Of a stretch of DNA of 64,000 nucleotides, positions 24,501 through 37,559 are shown piece by piece. The notes under the pieces were generated by a model. It saw nothing but the letters and a program-made list of their open reading frames with translations. It had not been told where the DNA came from and searched no databases. The DNA is taken from contig JBBMNZ010000072.1 in the NCBI GenBank assembly GCA_037954325.1, positions 124,001 through 188,000 on the forward strand. Direction: 5' to 3'. The stretch comes from Fistularia commersonii (taxonomy: Eukaryota; Chordata; Actinopteri; Syngnathiformes; Fistulariidae). Position 1 is the first letter of the stretch. Every line of letters starts with the position of its first letter. Position numbers and translations under genes: made by a program.

Positions 24501-25470
24501 TCACCGAGTTGAAGCGTTTTTGATTAGGAGTGGAAATAACTAATGAATTTCTACAAGCTGGTTTCTGCTGTTGAAATATGTTGTTTAGGACATGATTCTG
24601 CACAATATATGTCAAATTCAGTGTAATCCCTTCACAAGTTCAAAAGATATAGCCATTTGTTCAAAAAGTACTTATCTCACCGAGTTGAAGCGTTTTTGAT
24701 TAGGAGTGGAAATAACTTTTGAATTTCATCAAGCTGGTTTCTGCTGTTGAAATATGTTGTTTAGAACATGTTTCTGCACAATATATGTCAAATTCAGTGT
24801 AATCCCTTCATAGGTTCAAAAGATATCGCCAGTCGTTCCAAAAGAACTTATCTCACCGAGTTGAGTCGTTTTTGATTCGGAGTGGAAATAACCAATGAAT
24901 TTCATCAAGCTGGTTTCTGCTGTTGAAATATGTTGTTTAGGACATGATTCTGCAAAACACATGTCAAATTCAGTGTAATCCCTTCACAAGATCAAAAGAT
25001 ATAGCCATTCGTGCAAAAAGTGCTTATCTCACCGAGTTGAAGCAATTTTGATTAGGAGTGGCAATAATCAATGAATTTCATCAAGTAGATTTCTACTGTT
25101 GAAATATGTTGTTTAGGACATGATTCTGCACAATATATGTCAAATTCAGTGTAATCCCTTCACAAGTTCAAAAGATATAGCCATTCATTCAAAAAGTGCT
25201 TATCTCACCGAGTTGAAGCATTTTTGATTAGGAGTGGAAATAACTAATTAATTTCATCAAGCTGGTTTCTGCTGTTGAAATATGTTGTTTAGGATATGAT
25301 TCTGCACAATATATGTCAAAGTCAGTGTGATCCCATTACAGGTTCAAAGGATATAGCCATTCGTTCAAAAAGGCCTTATCTCACCGAGTTGAAGCGTTTT
25401 TGATTAGGAGTGGAAATAACTAATGAATTTCATCAAGCTGGTTTCTGCTGTTGAAATATGTTGTTTAGGA
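21561..25470 (+). repeat. 3,844 bp higher-order unit, copy 3
   Basis: Full-length copy matching 16,840-20,750 at offset 4,724, including the 15 bp deletion monomer at 22,515 and the GGCAATAATCAATG monomer near 25,060. The match ends near 25,475, where GGACATG with GTGTAATCCCTTCATAGG replaces GGACAAG with GTGAAATCCC. Private changes include TTCTTGAGAGCCC near 24,091 and TAATTAATTTC near 25,241. Confidence 0.87.
22509..22529 (+). repeat. Monomer with 15 bp deletion (second copy)
   Basis: Same TGCACCAGTGTAATCC join as at 17,791, in unit copy 3. The following GGTTC is changed to GATTC here, a later private substitution. Confidence 0.85.
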
Positions 25471-26640
25471 CATGATTCTGCACAATATATGTCAAATTCA
25501 GTGTAATCCCTTCATAGGTTCAAAAGAAATCGCCAGTCATTCCAAAAGAACTTATGTCACCGAGTTGAGGCGTTTTTGATTCTGAGTGGAAATAACCAAT
25601 GAATTTCATCAAGCTGGTTTCTGTTGTTGAAATATGTTGTTTAGGATATGATTTTGAACAATATATGTCAAATTTAGTGTAATCACATCACAGGTTCAAA
25701 AGATATAGCCATTCGTTCAAAAAGTGCTTATCTCACCGAGTTGAAGCGTTTTTGATTAGGAGTGGAAATAACTTTTGAATTTCATCAAGCTGGTTTCTGC
25801 TGTTGAAATATGTTGCTTAGAACATGATTCTGCACAATATATGTCCAATTCAGTGAAATCCCTTCATAGGTTCAAAAGAAATCGCCAGTCATTCCAAAAG
25901 AACTTATGTCACCGAGTTGAGGCGTCTTTGATTCTGAGTGGAAATAACCAATGAATTTCATCAAGCTGGTTTCTGCTGTTGAAATATGTTGTTTAGGATA
26001 TGATTTTGAACAATATATGTCAAATTTAGTGTAATCACATCATAGGTTCAAAAGATATAGCCATTCGTTCAAAAACTGCTTATCTTATCGGGTTGAAGCT
26101 TTTTTGATTAGTAGTGGAAATAACTGATGGATTTCGTTAAGCTGGTTTCTGCTGTTGAAATATGTTGTTAAGGACATGATTCTGCAAAACACATGTCAAA
26201 TTAAGTGTAATCCAGCGATAAGATCAAAAGATATAGCCATTCGTGAAAAAAGTGCTTATCTCACCGAGTTGAGACGTTTCTGATTCGGAGTGGAAATAAC
26301 TAATGAATTTCATCAAGCTGGTTCCCGCTGTTGAAATATGCTGTTTAGAACAAGATTCTGCACAATATATGTCAACTTCAGTGAAATCCCATCACAGGTT
26401 AAAAAAATATAGCCATTCGTTCAAAAATTGCTTATCTCACCAAGTTGAAGAGTTTTTGATTAGTATTGGAAATAACTTTTGAATTTCATCACGCTGGTTT
26501 CTGCTCTTGAAATTTGTTGTTTAGGACATGATTCTGCACACTATATGTCAAATTCAGTGAAATCCCATCACAGGTTCAAAAGATATAGCCATTCGTTCAA
26601 AAATTGCTTATCTCACCAAGTTGAAGAGTTTTTGATTAGG
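25410..26640 (+). repeat. Block repeated exactly 7,920 bp downstream
   Basis: About 25,410-26,365 matches 33,330-34,285 at a constant offset of 7,920 bp, which is exactly 45 monomers, with no net length change. Shared markers are CCAGTCATTCCAAAAG, GATTCTGAGTGG, TATGTCCAATTCAG, ATTTTGAACAATATATG and GTTAAGGACATG. Within the block the CCAGTCATTCC / TTTTGAACAATATATG pair of monomers occurs twice (near 25,530-25,660 and 25,890-26,015). Past 26,365 the sequence changes to other subtypes and leads into the pentamer. Confidence 0.82.
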
Positions 26641-28760
26641 AGCGGAAATAACTATTGAATTTCATCAAGCTGGTTTCTGCTGTTGAAATATGTTGTTTAG
26701 GACATGATTCTGCACAATATACGTCAAATTCTTGTGAGCCCATTACAGGTTGAAAGGATATAGACATCCGTTCAAAACGTGCTTATGAGACTGAGTTGAA
26801 GCATTTTTGATTAGGAGTGGAAATAACTAATGGATATTATCAAGCTGGTTTCTGCTGTTGAAATATGTTGTTTATGACATAATTCTGCAAAATATATGTC
26901 AAATTAAGTGTAATCCCTTCACAAGTTCAAAAGATATAGCCATTCGTTCAAAAAGTACTTATCTCACCGAGTTGAAGCATTTTTGATTAGGAGTGGAAAT
27001 AACTTTTGAATTTCATCAAGCTGGTTTCTGCTGTTGAAATATGTTGTTTAGGACATGATTCTGCAGAAAATATTTCAAATTCCATGTAATCCAGCAACAA
27101 GATCAAAGGATATAGCCATTCTTGCAAATAATGCTTATCTCACCGAGTTGAAGCGTTTTTGATTAGGAGTGGAAATAACTTTTGAATTTCATCAAGCTGG
27201 TTTCTGTTGTTGAAATATGTTGTTTAGGACATGTTTCTGCACAATATATGTCAAATTCAGTGTGATCCCATTAAAGGTTCAAAGGATATAGCCATTCGTT
27301 CAAAAAGGACTTATCTCACCGAGTTGAAGCGTTTTTGATTAGGAGTGGAAATAACTTTTGAATTTCATCAAGCTGGTTTCTGCTGTTGAAATATGTTGTT
27401 TAGAACATGATTCTGCACAATATATGTCCAATTCAGTGTAATCCCTTCATAGGTTCAAAAGAAATCGCCAGTCGTTCCAAAAGAACTTATCTGACCGAGT
27501 TGAGGCGTTTTTGATTCGGAGTGGAAATAACCAATGAATTTCATCAAGCTGGTTTCTGCTGTTGAAATATGTTGTTTAGGACATGATTCTGCACAATATA
27601 CGTCAAATTCTTGTGAGCCCATTACAGGTTGAAAGGATATAGACATCCGTTCAAAACGTGCTTATGAGACTGAGTTGAAGCATTTTTGATTAGGAGTGGA
27701 AATAACTAATGGATATTATCAAGCTGGTTTCTGCTGTTGAAATATGTTGTTTATGACATAATTCTGCACAATATATGTCAAATTAAGTGTAATCCCTTCA
27801 CAAGTTCAAAAGATATAGCCATTCGTTCAAAAAGTACTTATCTCACCGAGTTGAAGCATTTTTGATTAGGAGTGGAAATAACTTTTGAATTTCATCAAGC
27901 TGGTTTCTGCTGTTGAAATATGTTGTTTAGGACATGATTCTGCAGAAAAAAATTCAAATTCAGTGTAATCCAGCAACAAGATCAAAGGATATAGCCATTC
28001 TTGCAAATAATGCTTATCTCACCGAGTTAAAGCGTTTTTGATTAGGAGTGGAAATAACTTTTGAATTTCATCAAGCTGGTTCCTTTTGTTGAAATATGTT
28101 GTTTAGGACATGTTTCTGCACAATATATGTCAAATTCAGTGTGATCCCATTAAAGGTTCAAAGGATATAGCCATTCGTTCAAAAAGGACTTATCTCACCG
28201 AGTTGAAGCGTTTTTGATTAGGAGTGGAAATAACTTTTGAATTTCATCAAGCTGGTTTCTGCTGTTGAAATATGTTCTTTTGGACATGATTCTGCACAAT
28301 ATATGTCAAATTCAGTGAAATCCCATCACAGGTTCAAAAGATATAGCCATTCGTTCAAAAATTGCTTATCTCACCAAGTTGAAGAGTTTTTGATTAGGAG
28401 CGGAAATAACTATTGAATTTCATCAAGCTGGTTTCTGCTGTTGAAATATGTTGTTTAGGACATGATTCTGCACAATATACGTCAAATTCTTGTGAGCCCA
28501 TTACAGGTTGAAAGGATATAGACATCCGTTCAAAACGTGCTTATGAGACTGAGTTGAAGCATTTTTGATTAGGAGTGGAAATAACTAATGGATATTATCA
28601 AGCTGGTATCTGCTGTTGAAATATGTTGTTTATGACATAATTCTGCACAATATATGTCAAATTAAGTGTAATCCCTTCACAAGTTCAAAAGATATAGCCA
28701 TTCGTTCAAAAAGTACTTATCTCACCGAGTTGAAGCATTTTTGATTAGGAGTGGAAATAA
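26640..28760 (+). repeat. Five-monomer (879 bp) higher-order repeat, three rounds
   Basis: The marker GACATCCGTTCAAAACG recurs at 26,763, 27,642 and 28,521, each 879 bp apart (five monomers less one base). Each round is: TTGTGAGCCC monomer, TTTATGACATAATTC monomer, GCAGAAAA monomer, GTGATCCCATTAAAGG monomer, then a fifth. The fifth differs. Round 1 (near 27,410) and round 3 (near 29,160) have a GAACAT monomer with TATGTCCAA. Round 2 (near 28,280) has a GTGAAATCCCATC monomer of the kind that precedes round 1 (near 26,560). The third round continues into the next unit. Confidence 0.85.
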
Positions 28761-31226
28761 CTTTTGAATTTCATCAAGCTGGTTTCTGCTGTTGAAATAT
28801 GTTGTTTAGGACATGATTCTGCAGAAAATATTTCAAATTCAGTGTAATCCAGCAACAAGATAAAAGGATATAGCCATTCTTGCAAATAATGCTTATCTCA
28901 CCGAGTTGAAGCGTTTTTGATTAGGAGTGGAAATAACTTTTGAATTTCATCAAGCTGGTTTCTGTTGTTGAAATATGTTGTTTAGGACAAGTTTCTGCAC
29001 AATATATGTCAAATTCAGTGTGATCCCATTAAAGGTTCAAAGGATATAGCCATTCGTTCAAAAAGGACTTATCTCACCGAGTTGAAGCGTTTTTGATTAG
29101 GAGTGGAAATAACTTTTGAATTTCATCAAGCTGGTTTCTGCTGTTGAAATATGTTGTTTAGAACATTTTTCTGCACACTATATGTCCAAATCAGTGTAAT
29201 CCCTTCATAGGTTCAAAAGAAATCGCCAGTCGTTCCAAAAGAACTTATCTGACCGAGTTGAGGCGTTTTTGATTCGGAGTGGATATAACCAATGAATTTC
29301 ATCAAGCTCGTTTCTGCTGTTGAAATATGTTTTTTAGGATATGATTCTGAACAATATATGTCAAATTTAGTGTAATCACATCACAGGTTCAAAAGATATA
29401 GCCATTCGTTCAAAAACTGCTTATCTTATCGGGTTGAAGCGTTTTTGATTAGGAGTTGAAATAACTGATGGATTTCGTCAAGCTGGTTTCTGCTGTTGAA
29501 ATATGTTGTTTAGGACATGATTTTGCAAAACACATGTCAAATTAAGTGTAATCCAGCGATAAGATCAAAAGATATAGCCATTCGTGAAAAAAGTGCTTAT
29601 CTCACCGAGTTGAGACGTTTCTGATTAGGAGTGGAAATAACTAATGAATTTCATCAAGCTGGTTCCCGCTGTTGAAATATGTTGTTTATGACAAGATTCT
29701 GCACAAAATATGTCAAATTCAGTATAATCCAGTGACAAGTTCAAAAGATATAGCCATTCGATCAAAAAGTGCTTATCTCACCGAGTTGAAGCATTTTTGA
29801 TTCGGAGTGGAAATAACTAATGAATTTCATCAAGCTGGTTTCTGCTGTTGAAATATGTTGTTTAGGACAAGATTCTGCACAATATATGTCAACTTCAGTG
29901 AAATCCCATCACAGGTTCAAAAAATATAGCCATTCGTTCAAAAATTGCTTATCTCACCAAGTTGAAGAGTTTTTGATTAGTATTGGAAATAACTTTTGAA
30001 TTTCATCAAGCTGGTTTCTGCTCTTGAAATTTGTTGTTTAGGACATGATTCTGGACAATATATTTCAAATTCAGTGTAATCCCTTCACAAGTTCAAAAGA
30101 TATCGCCATTCGTTCAAAAAGTACTTATGTCACCGAGTTGAAGCGTTTTTGATTAGGAGTGGAAATAACTTTTGAATTTCATCAAGCTGGTTTCTGCTGT
30201 TGAAATATGTTCTTTAGGACATGATTCTGCACAATATATGTCAAATTCAGTGAAATCCCATCACAGGTTCAAAAGATATAGCCATTCGTTCAAAAATTCC
30301 TTATCTCACCAAGTTGAAGAGTTTTTGATTAGGAGTGGAAATAACTTTTGAATTTCATCACGCTGGTTTCTGCTGTTGAAATATGTTGTTTAGGACATGA
30401 TTCTGCAGAACACATGTCAAATTCAGGGTAATCCAGCGACAAGATCAAAAGATATAGCCATTCGTGCAAAAAGTGCCTATCTCACCGAGTTAAAGCAATT
30501 TTGATTAGGAGTGGCAATAACTAATGAATTTCATCAAGTAGATTTCTACTGTTGAAATATGTTGTTTAGGACATGATTCTGCACAATATATGTCAAAGTC
30601 AGTGTGATCCCATTACAGGTTCAAAGTATATAGCCATTCGTTCAAAAGGGCCTTATCTCACCGAGTTGAAGCGTTTTTTAATTAGGAGTGGAAATAACTA
30701 ATGAATTTCATCAAGCTGGTTTCTGCTGTTGAAATATGTTGTTTAGGATATGATTCTGCACAATATATGTCAAAGTCAGTGTGATCCCATTACAGGTTCA
30801 AAGGATATAGCCATTCGTTCAAAAAGGACTTATCTCACCGAGTTGAAGCATTTTTGATTAGGAGTGGAAATAACTAATGAATTTCATCAAGCTGGTTTCT
30901 GCTGTTGAAATATGTTGTTTAGGATATGATTCTGCACAATATATGTCAAATTCAGTGTGATCCCATTACAGGTTCAAAGTATATAGCCATTCGTTCAAAA
31001 GGGCCTTATCTCACCGAGTTGAAGCGTTTTTTAATTAGGAGTGGAAATAACTAATGAATTTCATCAAGCTGGTTTCTGCTGTTGAAATATGTTGTTTAGG
31101 ATATGATTCTGCAAAATATATGTCAAAGTCAGTGTGATCCCATTACAGGTTCAAAGGATATAGCCATTCGTTCAAAAAGGACTTATCTCACCGAGTTGAG
31201 GCGTTTGTGATTAGGAGTGGAAATAA
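28760..31226 (+). repeat. 2,466 bp (about 14-mer) higher-order unit, copy 1
   Basis: The segment 28,760-30,845 recurs at 31,226-33,311 at offset 2,466 (14 monomers plus 2 bp). Shared rare variants include GATAAAAGGATATAGCC, GACAAGTTTCTGC, GTCCAAATCAG, AAGCTCGTTTCTGC, GGATATAACC and GAGTTAAAGC. The last 600 bases (30,590-31,190) hold a dimer repeated twice at 352 bp, marked by CAAAGTATATAGCC and AAAAGGGCCTTATC at 30,619 and 30,971; copy 2 has only one round of this dimer. Confidence 0.86.
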
Positions 31227-33311
31227 CTAATGAATTTCATCAAGCTGGTTTCTGCTGTTGAAATATGTTGTTTAGGACATGATTCTGCAGAAAATATTTC
31301 AAATTCAGTGTAATCCAGCAACAAGATAAAAGGATATAGCCATTCTTGCAAATAATGCTTATCTCACCGAGTTGAAGCGTTTTTGATTAGGAGTGGAAAT
31401 AACTTTTGAATTTCATCAAGCTGGTTTCTGTTGTTGAAATATGTTGTTTAGGACAAGTTTCTGCACAATATATGTCAAATTCAGTGTGATCCCATTAAAG
31501 GTTCAAAGGATATAGCCATTCGTTCAAAAAGGACTTATCTCACCGAGTTGAAGCGTTTTTGATTAGGAGTGGAAATAACTTTTGAATTTCATCAAGCTGG
31601 TTTCTGCTGTTGAAATATGTTGTTTAGAACATTTTTCTGCACACTATATGTCCAAATCAGTGTAATCCCTTCATAGGTTCAAAAGAAATCGCCAGTCGTT
31701 CCAAAAGAACTTATCTGACCGAGTTGAGGCGTTTTTGATTCGGAGTGGATATAACCAATGAATTTCATCAAGCTCGTTTCTGCTGTTGAAATATGTTTTT
31801 TAGGATATGATTCTGAACAATATATGTCAAATTTAGTGTAATCACATCACAGGTTCAAAAGATATAGCCATTCGTTCAAAAACTGCTTATCTTATCGGGT
31901 TGAAGCGTTTTTGATTAGGAGTTGAAATAACTGATGGATTTCGTCAAGCTGGTTTCTGCTGTTGAAATATGTTGTTTAGGACATGATTTTGCAAAACACA
32001 TGTCAAATTAAGTGTAATCCAGCGATAAGATCAAAAGATATAGCCATTCGTGAAAAAAGTGCTTATCTCACCGAGTTGAGACGTTTCTGATTAGGAGTGG
32101 AAATAACTAATGAATTTCATCAAGCTGGTTCCCGCTGTTGAAATATGTTGTTTATGACAAGATTCTGCACAAAATATGTCAAATTCAGTATAATCCAGTG
32201 ACAAGTTCAAAAGATATAGCCATTCGATCAAAAAGTGCTTATCTCACCGAGTTGAAGCATTTTTGATTCGGAGTGGAAATAACTAATGAATTTCATCAAG
32301 CTGGTTTCTGCTGTTGAAATATGTTGTTTAGGACAAGATTCTGCACAATATATGTCAACTTCAGTGAAATCCCATCACAGGTTCAAAAAATATAGCCATT
32401 CGTTCAAAAATTGCTTATCTCACCAAGTTGAAGAGTTTTTGATTAGTATTGGAAATAACTTTTGAATTTCATCAAGCTGGTTTCTGCTCTTGAAATTTGT
32501 TGTTTAGGACATGATTCTGGACAATATATTTCAAATTCAGTGTAATCCCTTCACAAGTTCAAAAGATATCGCCATTCGTTCAAAAAGTACTTATGTCACC
32601 GAGTTGAAGCGTTTTTGATTAGGAGTGGAAATAACTTTTGAATTTCATCAAGCTGGTTTCTGCTGTTGAAATATGTTCTTTAGGACATGATTCTGCACAA
32701 TATATGTCAAATTCAGTGAAATCCCATCACAGGTTCAAAAGATATAGCCATTCGTTCAAAAATTCCTTATCTCACCAAGTTGAAGAGTTTTTGATTAGGA
32801 GTGGAAATAACTTTTGAATTTCATCACGCTGGTTTCTGCTGTTGAAATATGTTGTTTAGGACATGATTCTGCAGAACACATGTCAAATTCAGGGTAATCC
32901 AGCGACAAGATCAAAAGATATAGCCATTCGTGCAAAAAGTGCCTATCTCACCGAGTTAAAGCAATTTTGATTAGGAGTGGCAATAACTAATGAATTTCAT
33001 CAAGTAGATTTCTACTGTTGAAATATGTTGTTTAGGACATGATTCTGCACAATATATGTCAAAGTCAGTGTGATCCCATTACAGGTTCAAAGTATATAGC
33101 CATTCGTTCAAAAGGGCCTTATCTCACCGAGTTGAAGCGTTTTTTAATTAGGAGTGGAAATAACTAATGAATTTCATCAAGCTGGTTTCTGCTGTTGAAA
33201 TATGTTGTTTAGGATATGATTCTGCACAATATATGTCAAAGTCAGTGTGATCCCATTACAGGTTCAAAGGATATAGCCATTCGTTCAAAAAGGACTTATC
33301 TCACCGAGTTG
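31226..33311 (+). repeat. 2,466 bp higher-order unit, copy 2
   Basis: Matches 28,760-30,845 almost base for base. The left edge is where TAACTAATGAA (31,222 region) replaces TAACTTTTGAA of copy 1. The right edge is where GAGGCGTTTGTG replaces GAAGCATTTTTG. It lacks the second round of the GGGCC dimer that copy 1 carries. Confidence 0.86.
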
Positions 33312-36000
33312 AGGCGTTTGTGATTAGGAGTGGAAATAACTAATGAATTTCATCAAGCTGGTTTCTGCTGTTGAAATATGTTGTTTAGAACATGATTCTG
33401 CACAATATATGTCAAATTCAGTGTAATCCCTTCATAGGTTCAAAAGAAATCACCAGTCATTCCAAAAGAACTTATGTCACCGAGTTGAGGCGTTTTTTAT
33501 TCTGAGTGGAAATAACCAATGAATTTCATCAAGCTGGTTTCTGCTGTTGAAATATGTTGTTTAGGATATGAATTTGAACAATATATGTCAAATTTAGTGT
33601 AATCACATCACAGGTTCAAAAGATATAGCCATTCGTTCAAAAAGTGCTTATCTCACCGAGTTGAAGCGTTTTTGATTAGGAGTGGAAATAACTTTTGAAT
33701 TTCATCAAGCTGGTTTCTGCTGTTGAAATATGTTGTTTAGAACATGATTCTGCACAATATATGTCCAATTCAGTTTAATTCCTTCATAGGTTCAAAAGAA
33801 ATCGCCAGTCATTCCAAAAGAACTTATGTCACCGAGTTGAGGCGTTTTTGATTCTGAGTGGAAATAACCAATGAATTTCATCAAGCTGGTTTCTGCTGTT
33901 GAAATATGTTGTTTAGGATATGATTTTGAACAATATATGTCAAATTTAGTGTAATCACATCACAGGTTCAAAAGATATAGCCATTCGTTAAAAAACTGCT
34001 TATCTTACCGGGTTGAAGCGTTTTTGATTAGGAGTGGAAATAACTGATGGATTTCTTTAAGCTGGTTTCTGCTGTTGAAATATGTTGTTAAGGACATGAT
34101 TCTGCAAAACACATGTCAAATTAAGTGTAATCCAGCGATAAGATCAAAAGATATAGCCATTCGTGAAAAAAGTGCTTATCTCACCGAGTTGAGACGTTTC
34201 TGATTAGGAGTGGAAATAACAAATGAATTTCATCAAGCTGGTTCCCGCTGTTGAAATATGCTGTTTAGAACAAGATTCTGCACAAAATATGTCAAATTCA
34301 GTAAAATCCAGTAACAAGTTCAAAAGATATAGCCATTCGATCAAAAAGTGCTTATCTCACCGAGTTGAAGCATTTTTGATTCGGAGTGGAAATAACTAAT
34401 GAATTTCATCAAGCTGGTTTCTGCTGTTGAAATATGTTGTTTAGGACAAGATTCTGCACAATATATGTCAACTTCAGTGAAATCCCATCACAGGTTCAAA
34501 AAATATAGCCATTCGTTCAAAAATTGCTTATCTCACCAAGTTGAAGCGTTTTTGATTAGGAGTGGAAATAACTTTTGAATTTCATCAAGCTGGTTTCTGC
34601 TGTTGAAATATGTTCTTTAGGACATGATTCTGCACAATATATGTCAAATTCAGTGTAATCCCTTCACAAGTTCAAAAGATATAGCCATTCGTTCAAAAAG
34701 TGCTTATCTCACCGAGTTGAAGCATTTTTGATTAGGAGTGGAAATAACTAATGAATTTCATCAAGCTGGTTTCTGCTGTTGAAATATGTTGTTTAGGATA
34801 TGATTCTGCACAATATATGTCAAATTCAGTGTGATCCCATTACAGGTTCAAAGTATATAGCCATTCGTTCAAAAGGGCCTTATCTCACCGAGTTGAAGCG
34901 TTTTTTAATTAGGAGTGGAAATAACTAATGAATTTCATCAAGCTGGTTTCTGCTGTTGAAATATGTTCTTTAGGACATGATTCTGCACAATATATGTCAA
35001 ATTCAGTGTAATCCCTTCACAAGTTCAAAAGATATAGCCATTCGTTCAAAAAGTGCTTATCTCACCGAGTTGAAGCATTTTTGATTAGGAGTGGAAATAA
35101 CTAATGAATTTCATCAAGCTGGTTTCTGCTGTTGAAATATGTTGTTTAGGATATGATTCTGCACAATATATGTCAAATTCAGTGTGATCCCATTACAGGT
35201 TCAAAGTATATAGCCATTCGTTCAAAAGGGCCTTATCTCACCGAGTTGAAGCGTTTTTTAATTAGGAGTGGAAATAACTAATGAATTTCATCAAGCTGGT
35301 TTCTGCTGTTGAAATATGTTGTTTAGGATATGATTCTGCAAAATATATGTCAAAGTCAGTGTGATCCCATTACAGGTTCAAAGGATATAGCCATTCGTTC
35401 AAAAAGGACTTATCTCACCGAGTTGAGGCGTTTGTGATTAGGAGTGGAAATAACTAATGAATTTCATCAAGCTGGTTTCTGCTGTTGAAATATGTTGTTT
35501 AGAACATGATTCTGCACAATATATGTCAAATTCAGTGTAATCCCTTCATAGGTTCAAAAGAAATCGCCAGTCATTCCAAAAGAACTTATGTGACCGAGTT
35601 GAGGCGTTTTTGATTCTGAGTGGAAATAACCAATGAATTTCATCAAGCTGGTTTCTGCTGTTGAAATATGTTGTTTAGGATATGATTTTGAACAATATAT
35701 GTCAAATTTAGTGTAATCACATCACAGGTTCAAAAGATATAGCCATTCGTTCAAAAAGTGCTTATCTCACCGAGTTGAAGCGTTTTTGATTAGGAGTGGA
35801 AATAACTTTTGAATTTCATCAAGCTGGTTTCTGCTGTTGAAATATGTTGTTTAGGACATGATTCTGCAAAATATACGACAAATTCTTGTGAGCCCATTAC
35901 AGGTTGAAAGGATATAGCCATCCGTTCAAAACGTGCTTATGAGACCGAGTTGAAGCGTTTTTGATTAGGAGTGGAAATAACTAATGGATATTATCAAGCT
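33312..36000 (+). repeat. Mosaic: copy of the 25.4 kb block plus GGGCC dimers
   Basis: 33,330-34,285 is the downstream partner of 25,410-26,365. From about 34,600 a two-monomer unit is repeated (TTCTTTAGGACATG at 34,612 and 34,964; CAAAGTATATAGCC at 34,851 and 35,203; offset 352). The stretch about 33,180-33,735 then recurs at 35,294-35,849 (offset 2,114, twelve monomers plus 2 bp), bringing back the CCAGTCATTCC and TTTTGAACAATATATG monomers. It is assembled from short pieces of neighbouring units. Confidence 0.8.
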
Positions 36001-37559
36001 GGTTTCTGCTGTTGAAATATGTTGTTTATGACATAATTCTGCACAATATATGTCAAATTAAGTGTAATCCCTTCACAAGTTCAAAAGATATAGCCATTCG
36101 TTCAAAAAGTACTTATCTCACCGAGTTGATGCGTTTTTGGATTCGGAGTGGAAATAATCAATGAATTTCATCAAGCTGGTTTCTGCTCTTGAAATATGTT
36201 GTTTAGGATATGATTCTGCACAATATATGTCAAATTTAGTGTAATTAAATTACAGGTTCAAAAGACATAGCCATTCGTTCAAAAACTGCTTATCTTATCG
36301 GGTTGAAGCGTTTTTGATTGAGAGTGGAAATAATTAATGGATTTAATCAAGCTGGTTTCTGCTGTTGAAATATGTTGTTTAGGACATGATTCTGCAGAAC
36401 ACATGTCAAATTCAGTGTAATCCAGCGACAAGATCAAAAGATATAACCATTCGTGCAAAAAGTGCTTATCTCACCGAGTTGAAGCAATTTTGATTAGGAG
36501 TGGCAATAACTAATGAATTTCTACAAGCTGGTTTCTGCTGTTGAAATATGTTGTTTAGGACAGGATTCTGCACAATTAATGTCAAAGTCAGTGTGATCCC
36601 ATTAAAGGTTCAAAGGATATAGCCATTCGTTCAAAAAGGACTTATCTCACCGAGTTGAAGCGTTTTTGATTAGGAGTGGAAATTACTTTTGAATTTCATC
36701 AAACTGGTTTCTGCTGTTGAAATATGATGTTTAGGACATGATTCTGCACAATATATGTCAAATTCAGTGTAATCCCTTCACAAGTTCAAAAGATATAGCC
36801 ATTCGTTCAAAAAGTACTTATCTCACCGAGTTGAAGCGTTTTTGATTAGGAGTGGAAATAACTTTTGAATTTCATCAAACTGGTTTCTGCTGTTGAAATA
36901 TGATGTTTAGGACATGATTCTGCACAATATATGTCAAATTCAGTGTAATCCCTTCACAAGTTCAAAAGACATAGCCATTCGTTCAAAAACTGCTTATCTT
37001 ATCGGGTTGAAGCGTTTTTGATTTAGAGTGGAAATAACTAATGGATTTAATCAAGCTGGTTTCTGCTGTTGAAATATGTTGTTTAGGACATGATTCTGCA
37101 GAACACATGTCAAATTCAGTGTAATCCAGCGACAAGATCAAAAGATATAGCCATTCGTGCAAAAAGTGCTTATCTCACCGAGTTGAAGCAATTTTGATTA
37201 GGAGTGGCAATAACTAATGAATTTCATCAAGTCGATTTCTACTGTTGAAATATGTTGTTTAGGACATGATTCTGCACAATATATGTCAAATTCAGTGTAA
37301 TCCCTTCACAAGTTCAAAAGATATCGCCATTCGTTCAAAAACTGCTTATCTCACAGAGTTGAAGCATTTTTGATTAGGAGTGGAAATAACTAATGAATTT
37401 CATCAAGCTGGTTTCTGCTGCTGAAATATGTTGTTTAGGATATGATTCTGCACAATATATGTCAAAGTCAGTGTGATCCCATTACAGGTTCAAAGGATAT
37501 AGCCATTCGTTCAAAAAGGACTTATCTCACCGAGTTGAGGCGTTTTTGATTAGGAGTGG
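36001..37559 (+). repeat. Mosaic segment with one tandemly doubled monomer
   Basis: About nine monomers. The monomer with ATCAAACTGG and ATATGATGTTTAGG occurs twice in a row, with ATATGATG at 36,722 and 36,898 (offset 176), the clearest single-monomer duplication in the window. Before it lies a recombinant subtype (GGCAATAAC followed by TTTCTACAAGCTGG, near 36,500). After it is the hairpin-variant monomer at 37,221 with one arm base changed (AGTCGATTTCTACT). No gene. Confidence 0.78.
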
